From Sphingomonadales bacterium (lineage in GTDB: Bacteria; Pseudomonadota; Alphaproteobacteria; Sphingomonadales; Sphingomonadaceae): DNA of 64,000 nt. A program made the position numbers and the translations under genes. Under the pieces are notes generated by a model that was not told the origin of the DNA, made no database searches, and saw nothing but the letters and a program-made list of their open reading frames with translations. Shown here piece by piece: positions 14,721 through 21,845 of this stretch. The stretch's first letter is position 1; every line of letters starts with the position of its first letter. Where the stretch lies: NCBI GenBank assembly GCA_018334165.1, contig JAGXTB010000072.1, positions 1 to 64,000 of the forward strand, in the 5' to 3' direction.

Positions 14721-14726
14721 CGCATC

Positions 14727-15536
14727 ATGCAGCAGGACATGAAGCAACGCGCCGAGAATGGCCTGCGCGACTACCTGATCTATCTGCGCGACAAGGGCGA
14801 TGCCTCAGAATCGTATGCGGTCAAGCGAACATTCATGGAGCGATCGTCAGCCCGTGGCAACTGCGGCCCGCACAAGGCTCGAGGCGACTTCGGTACCATG
14901 GATGGAATTGGAGCCGATACAGCGCGTTCTCGTCGATCAGTGGACCTCTGGGAGAAGCGCAAGCTGAACTCGTGGCGTGCCGGGGGTCGCTTGACGGCAA
15001 GCGGCCTGCTGAGAGTGTCCACGCGTCTGGCAAAGCCGTGGACGTTGGAGCAGGTGGCGAAGGCGGCGCCCGAGGCGAACTTCTGGGACCACCTGGCCGC
15101 GCTCATAATTTTAGACGGAGTCGTGAGGAGGAGATTCATGGACTCGCTTAAAAACATTCGAGAGGTCGTCGAGGGAATAGCGGACGAACGCCTTCAGCGG
15201 TCGCTGCTTGATCCAAACAACTCTGGCCCGATTCGGTCCCTGATCCGCGAAGAAATCGGCCACATGTTTGGAGAGTTGCTCGGCGTGATTCAACGCAAGG
15301 TTCCGCAGCAGGAGCCATCCGTCATGAGTCGCGGCCAACGCAAGTGCTCGCGTTGCGGCGTCCTGGGCCACACCGCCAAGACGTGTCAGGCCAGAGGTCC
15401 CGTGGCACCCGACAAGTGGGCTTGCATGAAATGCTCGGACAAGGAGGGGCGCACCCTGGACAACCCTGTTACCCATGAGGTCCGATCGGAAGAGTTCCAC
15501 GATAAAGACGACGAGACGCAAATTCAAGGAGAGTAG
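14727..15536 (+). CDS. CCHC zinc-knuckle protein
   Basis: This 269-residue protein contains, around 209-222, CSRCGVLGHTAKTC, a C-x2-C-x4-H-x4-C knuckle that usually binds single-stranded nucleic acid. It is followed by a CMKC pair. The N-terminal two thirds are charged and partly helical, without a recognised family. Nucleic-acid binding is likely; the role is unknown. Confidence 0.65.
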   Translation: MQQDMKQRAENGLRDYLIYLRDKGDASESYAVKRTFMERSSARGNCGPHKARGDFGTMDGIGADTARSRRSVDLWEKRKLNSWRAGGRLTASGLLRVSTRLAKPWTLEQVAKAAPEANFWDHLAALIILDGVVRRRFMDSLKNIREVVEGIADERLQRSLLDPNNSGPIRSLIREEIGHMFGELLGVIQRKVPQQEPSVMSRGQRKCSRCGVLGHTAKTCQARGPVAPDKWACMKCSDKEGRTLDNPVTHEVRSEEFHDKDDETQIQGE

Positions 15537-15537
15537 A

Positions 15538-15879
15538 ATGAACTACCGAGAAGAAGTCTTACGAAACTGTCCCAACTTCAGCACCGACACGTTGATGCAG
15601 AAGTTGAGCCTGAGCGGACTCGGCGTCGCAGGCGAGGCCGGTGAAGTTGCCGACATCATAAAGAAGGTCCTGCACCACGAAGTGCCGATCATGTCGGTGC
15701 GAGAAAAGCTGATCAAAGAGATGGGCGACGTCCACTGGTACCTCGAATATCTCGCAGCGACGCTCGGAACGACGACCGAAGAAGTGCAACGTCTGAACGT
15801 GGAGAAGCTCCGCGCCCGACATCCGAACGGATGGACGCCTGCTTCGCAACAGGCGAAGGCCGACGAGGCTCTGCGCTAG
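15538..15879 (+). CDS. mazG: MazG-like nucleotide pyrophosphohydrolase
   Basis: This 113-residue protein has Glu33-x2-Glu36 (AGEAGEV) and Glu61-x2-Asp64 (KEMGDV), the metal-binding ExxE...ExxD motif of MazG-type all-alpha NTP pyrophosphohydrolases. The size fits a single-domain phage MazG. It hydrolyses (d)NTPs to NMP and pyrophosphate, either cleaning the nucleotide pool or lowering alarmone signals. AAGGAGAG precedes the ATG at 15538. It may act with ThyX and the DUF5664-type protein in tuning dNTPs. Confidence 0.85.
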   Translation: MNYREEVLRNCPNFSTDTLMQKLSLSGLGVAGEAGEVADIIKKVLHHEVPIMSVREKLIKEMGDVHWYLEYLAATLGTTTEEVQRLNVEKLRARHPNGWTPASQQAKADEALR

Positions 15880-16058
15880 TGAAAAGCTCTAACCGGCGGC
15901 CGGTCGCGCAAGCGCCGGCGGTGGAACGCTCCGGGGTCCGCTCCTGCTTCGACAGGATCGGCTCGCCTCGACAAGGACTCCACGCCGCGATCCAGTTGGG
16001 CGTAGCGTCCGCGCTGATACCGCGGACCTGGATTGTCGCCGGGTATTATTTTTGTTGA
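15879..16058 (+). CDS. Possible small protein, 59 residues
   Basis: A frame from a GTG at 15879 overlapping the mazG stop (TAGTG) runs to 16058. The composition is Arg/Ala-rich and it lacks a recognised motif or ribosome site. The rest of the 284-nt gap before 16164 holds promoter P4. Real status is uncertain. Confidence 0.3.
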   Translation: MKSSNRRPVAQAPAVERSGVRSCFDRIGSPRQGLHAAIQLGVASALIPRTWIVAGYYFC

Positions 16059-16067
16059 AAATATATG

Positions 16068-16096
16068 TTGACAAACGCAACGGCACATGCCAAAAT
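16068..16096 (+). promoter_or_regulatory. Early promoter P4, variant ATGGC element
   Basis: TTGACA (16068-16073), 17 bp, CAAAAT (16091-16096). The conserved position reads ACGGC, followed by ACAT and GCCAA: a degenerate ATGGC-N4-GCCAT dyad. AT-rich DNA lies just upstream (16044-16067), which could act as an UP element. Confidence 0.65.
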
Positions 16097-16163
16097 CAAA
16101 ACGCACCTGGACCGAGGCCAGAAACGGTCGGACCTAAGACGCAGAACGCAAAGGAGCCGAACA

Positions 16164-16418
16164 ATGTCCGACGTCGAATCCGCACCGAAGATGTGCCTAA
16201 GATGCGCCCGTCGCGCGTTGGCTAAACTTCCCGCCAAGCCCTGCGGCGCCTGCCCGTTGCTCAACGTAGATCGCCTGGCCCAGGTTCGCGCCAACGCCGC
16301 GCGCCCGTCGCCCCTGCAACGGTTCACATTCGCCTCGGCCGAAGCCAACGCGGCTCAGGTGGAGCCTCTGGCGTATGGCGAGCAACACCGCCTGACGTCG
16401 TGGGAGCGCGGCGAGTGA
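16164..16418 (+). CDS. Small zinc-binding-like protein
   Basis: This 84-residue protein starts at the ATG at 16164, with AAAGGAG at 16150-16156, as the first gene after P4. MCLRCARRALAKLPAKPCGACP gives a CxxC...CxxC pattern that could bind zinc. The C-terminal half is Ala-rich. It begins a run of very small overlapping genes. Confidence 0.6.
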   Translation: MSDVESAPKMCLRCARRALAKLPAKPCGACPLLNVDRLAQVRANAARPSPLQRFTFASAEANAAQVEPLAYGEQHRLTSWERGE

Positions 16419-16609
16419 AGTGCATGACCTACGTAGAAAAGCGCATGTACGGCCGCCCCGGCCCCTGCGAGTACCCGCGCGGCGTCAAGGTCGTCCGTTG
16501 GGCCCCGACGCCGATGACCACGAAGGTCATCAAAGGCCTCTGCGCCGCGCACAAGAAGGTCCTCGACGCAGGTCGGCGCATAAAGCTGGTCGACGGCACG
16601 ATCCTATGA
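16415..16609 (+). CDS. Small basic protein
   Basis: This protein is 64 residues from the GTG at 16415, overlapping the previous stop; an ATG at 16424 is the alternative. It is basic, with two Cys, and includes EYPRGVKVVRW and KVIKGLCAAHKKVL. No family is recognised. Confidence 0.5.
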   Translation: MKCMTYVEKRMYGRPGPCEYPRGVKVVRWAPTPMTTKVIKGLCAAHKKVLDAGRRIKLVDGTIL

Positions 16610-16815
16610 GCGACACGCGCGAAGACTTAGCGATTAACAAAATCGCCGAGCAGGCGCGCCTGCACCGCGACCCGTTCCCGTGCGACTCCTTTCGCGCGAT
16701 GTCGGAGAGCATCCCGCTCTGCGACCGATGCGGTTGGGACGTCGGGCCGCACCTCGACCAGATACACGACGAAGCGCTCGAGATGGACGCCGAGCGCCGC
16801 GAGGACCCATCATGA
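16606..16815 (+). CDS. Small protein with CxxC pair
   Basis: This 69-residue acidic protein's ATG overlaps the previous stop. CDSF and LCDRCGWD...HLDQIHDEA give Cys and His residues that could coordinate a metal. Function is unknown. Confidence 0.5.
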   Translation: MSDTREDLAINKIAEQARLHRDPFPCDSFRAMSESIPLCDRCGWDVGPHLDQIHDEALEMDAERREDPS

Positions 16816-17066
16816 TCCAAGAGCAAGACGACGACGTCATCCAGATCGGCAAGTTGCGCCGTCCCGGTCGTCCGGCCGCGTCCGTGACCTACGACCCCGG
16901 CTACGGCATGCGCGTCGACGGTGAAGGCGCTCCGCCCGACGCCGAGCAGGCCGCGCGGTGGGTCAAGGCTTCCGGCGGCTGGTTGCGCCTGCGCGGCGAC
17001 GTACGACGGCTGGCCAAGGCTCATCCCGAGGTTGCCTACTTCCTAAAGGCGGTGCGCCGGCGATGA
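16812..17066 (+). CDS. Small hypothetical protein
   Basis: This 84-residue protein's ATG at 16812 overlaps the previous stop by 4 nt. It has an acidic N-terminus and a basic helical C-terminus (WLRLRGDVRRLAKAHPEVAYFLKAVRRR in part). No family is recognised. Confidence 0.5.
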   Translation: MIQEQDDDVIQIGKLRRPGRPAASVTYDPGYGMRVDGEGAPPDAEQAARWVKASGGWLRLRGDVRRLAKAHPEVAYFLKAVRRR

Positions 17067-17683
17067 AAAAAGACACGATCGTGATCGACCTCGACGGCAC
17101 CCTGGCCGACGTGAAGCACCGCCGGCACTTGGTCGCCGGAAAGAAGCGCAACTACGAGGCCTTCCATGCCTTGCTCAAGCAGGATCCTGTCAACACGCCC
17201 GTCGCTATGCTGATGAGCGGGATGGCGTTCTACGGACGAAGCCAATACACCGATAGCATCTATAAAGTCGTCATCGTCAGCGCACGGCCAGAATCAGTCG
17301 TAGAAGAAACTCGCGTCTGGCTGATGTTGAACGAGATCCAGTACGACGAACTCCACCTGTTGCGCCCCACCGACGACAGCACCCCCGACCAGGAACTCAA
17401 GCGCGCCTGGCTGAACAAGTACGGCAAGGAGCGCATCCTGTTCGTCGTCGACGACCGAGCCAAGGTTGTAAAGATGTGGAGGGAGGAGGGCATCACCTGT
17501 CTGCAGTGCGACGATTGGGAGGAGAAGGATGCCCTGGAAAAGAAAGATCAGGTCCTGCGCGATCTCGCCAATCTTCTCGGGGGGCCGACGATGAGCTACT
17601 CGCCTGATTACGAGAGCAAAGAACGCGCCGCTAGAATAAAAAAAGCAGTTGAGATGATCGCCAAGGAGTTAAAATCAAAATGA
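17063..17683 (+). CDS. HAD-family phosphatase, PseT 3'-phosphatase-like
   Basis: In this 206-residue protein, DLDGTLAD (Asp9, Asp11) is the HAD nucleophile motif, IVSARPES (Ser73-Arg75) motif II, and FVVDDR (Asp130, Asp131) motif IV. The stretch TPDQELKRAWL supplies the lysine motif. The pattern resembles the phosphatase domain of T4 polynucleotide kinase without the kinase half. It would remove 3'-phosphates or related phosphates from nucleic acid ends or nucleotides. A C-terminal helical tail (about 180-206) is extra. Its start overlaps the previous stop. Confidence 0.8.
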   Translation: MKKDTIVIDLDGTLADVKHRRHLVAGKKRNYEAFHALLKQDPVNTPVAMLMSGMAFYGRSQYTDSIYKVVIVSARPESVVEETRVWLMLNEIQYDELHLLRPTDDSTPDQELKRAWLNKYGKERILFVVDDRAKVVKMWREEGITCLQCDDWEEKDALEKKDQVLRDLANLLGGPTMSYSPDYESKERAARIKKAVEMIAKELKSK

Positions 17684-18030
17684 AAATATGGATACTCGTC
17701 GCGCTCATGGCTGTGTGCGCGTCGGAGGTGGCCACGCCGGAAGCCCCTGCGGATGCCCCAGCGGCGCCGTCGGCCGACAAGCCGAAGGAAGACGAGAAGG
17801 AAACGCCGGAGGAGCTCAAGAAGCGCGCCCGCAAGCCGCCGGCCGAAGGCCCGTGCAAGATGTGCGAGCAGATGCGGCAACTAAATCGCCTGCTCCTCTG
17901 CTATCCCTGCTGGCTCAAGGACAAGCTCCACAAGGACAGCGGCGGCACGTGGCTCCCCGGCGACCCGCACCCCGCCTCGTGCGGTTGCGACGGCCCCGGC
18001 GGGTGCTCGACCAAGCGGAGAGGCAATTGA
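17680..18030 (+). CDS. Small Pro/Glu-rich lipoprotein with Cys motifs
   Basis: In this 116-residue protein, MKIWILVALMAVC is a short signal peptide with a lipobox-like LMAVC. An extended Ala/Pro/Glu/Lys linker (about 15-55) follows, then CKMCEQM, CYPC and CGCDGPGGC. A lipid-anchored, linker-spaced Cys-rich domain would sit in the periplasm, although internal CxxC pairs could also suggest a cytoplasmic zinc protein. Confidence 0.5.
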   Translation: MKIWILVALMAVCASEVATPEAPADAPAAPSADKPKEDEKETPEELKKRARKPPAEGPCKMCEQMRQLNRLLLCYPCWLKDKLHKDSGGTWLPGDPHPASCGCDGPGGCSTKRRGN

Positions 18031-18293
18031 GCGAGCCATCCCCTTACCGCGAGCTCGGAGTGCAGGCCGACGTGCGCTCCTTCGCCGCACGGGGCCTGCG
18101 TAAGCCCAATAAGAACCGCGAGCGCGACCTCTACTCAGGCGCGCCGGCGGCGGCCCGCGGCAACCACTACTGGGAGAACGTCTACAGCCGCGCCGACGTC
18201 GTCAGCAACACGCAACGATGTCGGAAGTGCGGGCGCCCCAAGTTCGCCGTAGACGGCCTGCGATGCGCCGGCCGCAAAGGAGTCCGACGATGA
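18027..18293 (+). CDS. Small zinc-ribbon-like protein
   Basis: This 88-residue protein runs from a TTG at 18027 overlapping the previous stop. The C-terminal CRKCGRPKFAVDGLRCAGR could be half a zinc ribbon. The middle is Arg/Asn/Tyr-rich. No family is recognised; a rare start codon lowers confidence. Confidence 0.45.
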   Translation: MSEPSPYRELGVQADVRSFAARGLRKPNKNRERDLYSGAPAAARGNHYWENVYSRADVVSNTQRCRKCGRPKFAVDGLRCAGRKGVRR

Positions 18294-18613
18294 TGAGCGA
18301 GGATTTATTGATTTGGGCCGAACAGCTGTCTCCGATCACAAAGCGCCAACCGACAGACTTCGATCGCGTGAAGGCAATAGTTGCCTACGCACGAACACTC
18401 GAACGAATGCTCGAGGAAAAAAGCGGAGGTGGGCAATGGGACCCAGGCGCGCGGCCACTGCCAAACCCAACAACCGACAATGAGACGTTAGAGGGTCGGC
18501 TACGCGAAGACGATAGTCCGGTCATCCGGGCCTATTCGTGGAGCAAGGTCGACACGTTCTTATTTCTCGGCATTGCCGCCTTCTGCTTCCTGGCCTGGCT
18601 CAAAACGAGGTAG
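18290..18613 (+). CDS. Small tail-anchored membrane protein
   Basis: This 107-residue protein has a soluble N-terminal part with a helical segment (FDRVKAIVAYARTLERMLEE), then a C-terminal transmembrane helix (FLFLGIAAFCFLAWL) ending in KTR, consistent with a cytoplasm-facing domain anchored in the inner membrane. ATGs at 18290 and 18293 both fit. Function is unknown. Confidence 0.5.
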   Translation: MMSEDLLIWAEQLSPITKRQPTDFDRVKAIVAYARTLERMLEEKSGGGQWDPGARPLPNPTTDNETLEGRLREDDSPVIRAYSWSKVDTFLFLGIAAFCFLAWLKTR

Positions 18614-18648
18614 GCCTAAAGACCCATACAAAAATAGGCCCTATGCCA

Positions 18649-18677
18649 TTGACATACCGCATGGCATATGCCATACT
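18649..18677 (+). promoter_or_regulatory. Early promoter P5 with perfect 14-bp dyad
   Basis: TTGACA (18649-18654), 17 bp, CATACT (18672-18677). ATGGCATATGCCAT (18661-18674) is a perfect palindrome reaching into the -10, and another ATGCCAT half-site overlaps the upstream edge (18643-18649). This is the best example of the ATGGC-N4-GCCAT form. Confidence 0.75.
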
Positions 18678-18719
18678 AAAGCAAGAAGCAAGGACGAACC
18701 AAAGAGAGGTAGCAAAAAA

Positions 18720-19052
18720 ATGAAAAGCGAGATTACGAAGGTGACCTGCGAAGAAGCCGAAGACCAGATCGAACAAATCTCCGCCCTGCTCGGCGTGAAC
18801 GGCCACGACGAACTCGGCGGCGGCCTCGTCGGGTTCGTGTTCGCGCACCCGACCAAACAAGACGTCACGCTCACGTTCGGCTACGCCCAGGGCCCGCTCG
18901 GCCATAGCGAGTTTGACGACGCGACCGGGCAACCGGGCGACTGCGGCGACATGCCCGAGGACGGACCGCACGACGCCGCCGCCCAGGCGGACTACATCAA
19001 GAGCGTCTGCGCGCGCCTCGGCTACGTCATCCCGACGACGGATGGCCGCTGA
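18720..19052 (+). CDS. Small acidic early protein
   Basis: This 110-residue protein is the first gene after P5. It is strongly acidic (EEAEDQIEQI, DDATGQPGDCGDMPEDGPHD), a composition seen in phage proteins that mimic DNA or bind host enzymes, but no specific family is recognised. The ATG at 18720 follows a poly-A run and a GAGAGG about 15 nt upstream. Confidence 0.6.
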   Translation: MKSEITKVTCEEAEDQIEQISALLGVNGHDELGGGLVGFVFAHPTKQDVTLTFGYAQGPLGHSEFDDATGQPGDCGDMPEDGPHDAAAQADYIKSVCARLGYVIPTTDGR

Positions 19053-19302
19053 CATGACCAGGCACCAAGCCAAACATAAGCAAACGTTCGCGCAACGCGT
19101 CGCTGACCCGGACAAGGCCACGCTCGACGGTTCATTCGTAGAGAGCATCGTTATGACCGCCGCCAACAACGAACGCACGGCGGACGACATCTGGGCCATG
19201 TGGATCGAGTACGTCCGCACATGCGAGGGCTACGACCAAAGCCCCGTCTTCCGAGAATTTTGCAACTGGAACAAGCTCGCCGGCGCGGGGCCGCTCTCAT
19301 GA
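19042..19302 (+). CDS. Small hypothetical protein
   Basis: This protein is 86 residues from the ATG at 19042; the ATG at 19054, just after the previous stop, is equally possible. The C-terminal half has an aromatic-rich stretch (IWAMWIEYVRTCEGYDQSPVFREFCNW). No family is recognised. Confidence 0.5.
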   Translation: MAADMTRHQAKHKQTFAQRVADPDKATLDGSFVESIVMTAANNERTADDIWAMWIEYVRTCEGYDQSPVFREFCNWNKLAGAGPLS

Positions 19303-19493
19303 TCGCCGCCGACTACATGCTTCGTCGCCGCCTATTGCTCAAGGACATCAAGCATCTCCGCGACCAGATAGTAGTTATCACGACACGCGTGGCGCAGATG
19401 CAGGCGTCCGCTGATCGATTAAACCAACAGGCCGACCGATTATGCCGAGAGTTGGCATCCCTTGACAGAAAAAAATCGCAGGAGGGACAGTGA
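19299..19493 (+). CDS. Small coiled-coil protein
   Basis: This 64-residue protein is almost entirely a heptad-like helix (LLLKDIKHLRDQIVVITTRVAQM, RLNQQADRLCRELASL in part). Its ATG overlaps the previous stop and its own stop overlaps the lipoprotein start. It could partner that lipoprotein. Confidence 0.5.
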   Translation: MIAADYMLRRRLLLKDIKHLRDQIVVITTRVAQMQASADRLNQQADRLCRELASLDRKKSQEGQ

Positions 19494-19807
19494 GACATAT
19501 CAGCCAAAGCCTGGCCTGCCTGTTGGTTGCCGCCGCCGCCGCAACCTTGAGCGGGTGCGTCGCCACCCGTGACGACCTCCGCCGCGCCGACGAGGCCTTC
19601 CTGCGCGCCGGGCTGACCGTCGCTCAGGCGGAGGCGCAGCTCGGGACATCCACGGGCCCCGTCACCGTCCTGGCGACCGCGCGCCGCAGTTGCACCACCG
19701 CGCGCTACACCCGAATCTACGGCCTGGCCGGCATGGCCCCCGTCAACGACTACTACCTGACCTACTGCGGCGGCCGGCTCGTCACCTGGGTGATCGAACG
19801 ACGATGA
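19490..19807 (+). CDS. Lipoprotein
   Basis: This 105-residue protein runs from a GTG at 19490. It has a signal peptide with Ala-rich core and lipobox LSGC (Cys at about 23), then a soluble domain with two further Cys. It should be lipid-anchored in the periplasm. The pairing of a coiled-coil gene and a lipoprotein resembles spanin genes, but the position is early, far from the amidase, so immunity or exclusion is as likely. Confidence 0.6.
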   Translation: MRHISQSLACLLVAAAAATLSGCVATRDDLRRADEAFLRAGLTVAQAEAQLGTSTGPVTVLATARRSCTTARYTRIYGLAGMAPVNDYYLTYCGGRLVTWVIERR

Positions 19808-20046
19808 AGACGCGCTTCCCCGAGATCGGCATGACCGTCCGCAAGCACTACAAGTGCGCCTGCGGCCGTTGGGTCACGCGCTCGAAACGCTTCTACCAGA
19901 CGATAAACCCATACAACGTCACGGCCAGCGGCTTCATGAAGGACCAGTACCAGATCCTCGCGGAGTGCCGCCAGGAAGCCGCCGCCTGGACGCGCAAAAA
20001 GGATCCATGCACCCACAGCGCCCACGCCGTCAAGGAGATCAGATGA
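19804..20046 (+). CDS. Small basic zinc-ribbon-like protein
   Basis: This 80-residue protein has YKCACGRWVTRSKRF, a CxC pair followed by basic residues, with a C-terminal CTHSAH that could complete a metal site. Its ATG overlaps the previous stop by 4 nt. Function is unknown. Confidence 0.5.
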   Translation: MKTRFPEIGMTVRKHYKCACGRWVTRSKRFYQTINPYNVTASGFMKDQYQILAECRQEAAAWTRKKDPCTHSAHAVKEIR

Positions 20047-20261
20047 ACCGCGCCACGCTCGAGGAAGCCGAGGTCAAGTGCCGCCGCATCGGCACGCTCA
20101 TCGGCAAGGACATGCCCGCCGGCTGGGGCTTCACCCTCATCCTGACCAGCTTCGGCGACAACGGCTACAGCACCTACCTCAGCAACTGCCAGCGGCCCGA
20201 CATGATCAAGGCCCTGCGCGAGATGGCCGACAAGCTCGAGAGCGGCGCACCGCAGCGATGA
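20043..20261 (+). CDS. Small hypothetical protein
   Basis: This 72-residue protein has helix-strand-helix character: FTLILTSFGDNGYSTYLSNC in the middle and IKALREMADKLES at the end. I recognise this pattern from small phage proteins encoded near replication genes, without known function. It overlaps its neighbours by 4 nt on both sides. Confidence 0.55.
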   Translation: MNRATLEEAEVKCRRIGTLIGKDMPAGWGFTLILTSFGDNGYSTYLSNCQRPDMIKALREMADKLESGAPQR

Positions 20262-20488
20262 GCGAAAACTTGGATCCGTTCTGCCCGCATTGCAAACAGG
20301 CGATTGTCCCGCGTTATATTCGGATTCACCATATCCCGATGTGTGCCGATCTCGCCGCCGCAAGGGCCGCGCTGATGAAGATCGACGACCGCGTGAACAA
20401 TGAAGGCGATGACTCTCAGGCTTGTGTCAGCGATATTGGACACATTGCCCGCGCGGTCCTCGCCAAGCACACCGGGGGCAAGCCATGA
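20258..20488 (+). CDS. Small C2HC zinc-finger protein
   Basis: In this 76-residue protein, FCPHCKQAIVPRYIRIHHIPMC fits a C-x2-C-x12-H-x-x-x-C type finger at the N-terminus, followed by an acidic helical tail. It may bind nucleic acid or protein. Its ATG overlaps the previous stop. Confidence 0.5.
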   Translation: MSENLDPFCPHCKQAIVPRYIRIHHIPMCADLAAARAALMKIDDRVNNEGDDSQACVSDIGHIARAVLAKHTGGKP

Positions 20489-20637
20489 GCCAAGATAAAG
20501 TTCATAAATGCCGTGGAGACTACCGCACGGTTTGCGGGAAGAAATGCGGGAGAGTGTGGTGCCGAGGCCGCAATGGCAGAATTAAAGTAACCTGCCTGCG
20601 CTGTCGCCGCGTCTCCCCCAAGGGCGCGGGCAACTGA
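20485..20637 (+). CDS. Small four-Cys zinc-ribbon protein
   Basis: This 50-residue, very basic protein has CRGDY..CGKKCGRVWC...VTCLRC. Several CxxC-like pairs suggest a zinc ribbon. It is the last clearly coupled member of the small-gene train. Confidence 0.45.
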   Translation: MSQDKVHKCRGDYRTVCGKKCGRVWCRGRNGRIKVTCLRCRRVSPKGAGN

Positions 20638-20657
20638 CGCGCGACACAGATCGATGG

Positions 20658-20819
20658 GTGGCCGCGCTGAACAAGCTCGCCCGAGATATGGACGAGAATG
20701 CCGAGGCGATGCACGAAAGCGCCTGGAAAGAACAACTGGCCCCAGAGCGCGAGGCCTACACGAATCTGGCGAAACGCGGCCCTACTGCGCGCAGGTGTTC
20801 GGCCAGACGCAAGGCTTAA
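20658..20819 (+). CDS. Possible small charged protein
   Basis: A 53-residue frame from a GTG at 20658 encodes a charged helix (LNKLARDMDENAEAMHESAW) with an Arg-rich end. No ribosome site is clear. Its 3' half overlaps the minus-strand frame described at 20782-20895, and at most one of the two may be real. Confidence 0.35.
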   Translation: MAALNKLARDMDENAEAMHESAWKEQLAPEREAYTNLAKRGPTARRCSARRKA

Positions 20820-20895
20820 ACTGAGCGGCCGCCGGCGCGGGCCGGAGCGCGGCCCAGGCGAGCAGGAGCAACACGACGATCGCGGTGTTTTTCAT
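20782..20895 (-). CDS. Possible minus-strand secreted micro-protein
   Basis: Read on the minus strand from 20895, a 37-residue frame starts MKNTAIVVLLLLAWAALRPA, then PAAAQ, then FKPCVWPNTCAQ. The first 25 residues have every feature of a cleavable signal peptide with an AAA-Q cleavage site, leaving a 12-residue peptide with two Cys. It would be the only minus-strand gene in the window. No strong ribosome site is seen, so it may be fortuitous. Confidence 0.35.
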   Translation of the reverse strand: MKNTAIVVLLLLAWAALRPAPAAAQFKPCVWPNTCAQ

Positions 20896-20930
20896 GCGCT
20901 CATCTTAGCGTAGCCCCCCGGCCGCGGTCC

Positions 20931-20987
20931 TTGACCGGAGTCAACTCCTCCCACTATTTGCGTCAGGCGTATAAGCCCTGTTACCAT
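20931..20987 (+). promoter_or_regulatory. Candidate promoter region for the packaging/head operon
   Basis: The 175 nt before terS hold TTGAC-CGGA-GTCAA (20931-20944), a short inverted repeat, and TTGCGT (20958-20963), 18 bp, TACCAT (20982-20987). The latter matches two other TTGCG(T/C)-N18-TATAAA pairs in the head region. If used, transcription would start almost at the terS ATG. No match to the early P1-P6 class is present here. Confidence 0.35.
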
Positions 20988-20994
20988 ATGACGC

Positions 20995-21645
20995 ATGCCG
21001 AGGAAGAAATCGGGCGAGGGAATCCAACAATACGAGGCCTTCGAGACCTGGTTCTGGATGCACCCGCGCTCGTTCGATAAGTTGGCGGAAGGCTTGAAAG
21101 TCACCTCCTCGATCGTGCGCGTCTGGCACGCAAAATATCGGTGGGAGGAACGCGCCGAGGAACGCGAGAAAAAGATCAAGACAGACCTCGCCAACAAGAA
21201 CGACGCCGAGGCGGTCAAGCAGCGCTCCAACATCATCAACGTGATGCAGGCCACCATGGCGCGCTACGCCGCCCGCCTGCTCAAAGACCCTGCGGTGCGC
21301 GACCAGCACGGCGTCACGCAGTACGAGCCGACTGCGGCCGACGCGGTCCGCGCCGCCCAGTTGCAGATCGTATTGGGAGGCGGGGCCACGAGCCGCACCG
21401 ACATCACGATGGGCTCAGGCTTCACCGACGCCCTGCTCGCCATGGTGGGTGCCACCCTGCGCCGCGAGCTTCCGACCTGTTGCCCGAACTGCCGCGCCGA
21501 CCTGGGCGGCCTGCCGGGGCGCATCAGCATGAAGCTCATCGAAGCCGCCTCCGGCCTGGCGGCCGACGCCGCCGCCGCCGTTCCGGTGCCGTTAGCGGGC
21601 TCCGTGGGCCGCGCCGAGAACCCCGACGAAGCGGGGCCGGAGTGA
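20995..21645 (+). CDS. terS: Terminase small subunit
   Basis: In this 216-residue protein the N-terminal region (YEAFETWFWMHPRSFDKLAEGLKVTSSIVRVWHAKYRWEERA, quoted in pieces) contains a helix-turn-helix of the kind that recognises the packaging site. A long charged helix follows (about 55-90) for oligomerisation. The C-terminal region has CCPNCRADLGG, a CxxC pair. It lies immediately upstream of the large subunit, with one small gene between. It recruits the TerL motor to phage DNA. Confidence 0.8.
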   Translation: MPRKKSGEGIQQYEAFETWFWMHPRSFDKLAEGLKVTSSIVRVWHAKYRWEERAEEREKKIKTDLANKNDAEAVKQRSNIINVMQATMARYAARLLKDPAVRDQHGVTQYEPTAADAVRAAQLQIVLGGGATSRTDITMGSGFTDALLAMVGATLRRELPTCCPNCRADLGGLPGRISMKLIEAASGLAADAAAAVPVPLAGSVGRAENPDEAGPE

Positions 21646-21845
21646 ACTCCCTGCGCGACCCGAAGGCGCTCGCCGGCAACGACCAGGACGGAACGATCTG
21701 GTGCGGCCTCTGCGCCTGGACGAGCAAGGCGCGCACGGTGGAGCTCGTAGAACACCGCGTCCAACAGCACCTGGCCGCAGCGCACGGCCGGCGCGCGTTG
21801 TCGCGGTTCGACCACGACCTGCAGAAAAAGGTGATGCTCCCGTGA
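21642..21845 (+). CDS. Small C2H2-type zinc-finger protein
   Basis: This 67-residue protein runs from a GTG at 21642 overlapping the terS stop; its stop overlaps the terL start. WCGLCAWTSKARTVELVEHRVQQHLAAAH gives C-x2-C-x12-H-x-x-x-x-H-like ligands. Its place between the two terminase subunits suggests a packaging accessory role. Confidence 0.55.
   Translation: MNSLRDPKALAGNDQDGTIWCGLCAWTSKARTVELVEHRVQQHLAAAHGRRALSRFDHDLQKKVMLP

Noticed and set aside
18615-18719. Short frames between 18614 and 18720
   Set aside because: The region is better explained by promoter P5 and its leader.
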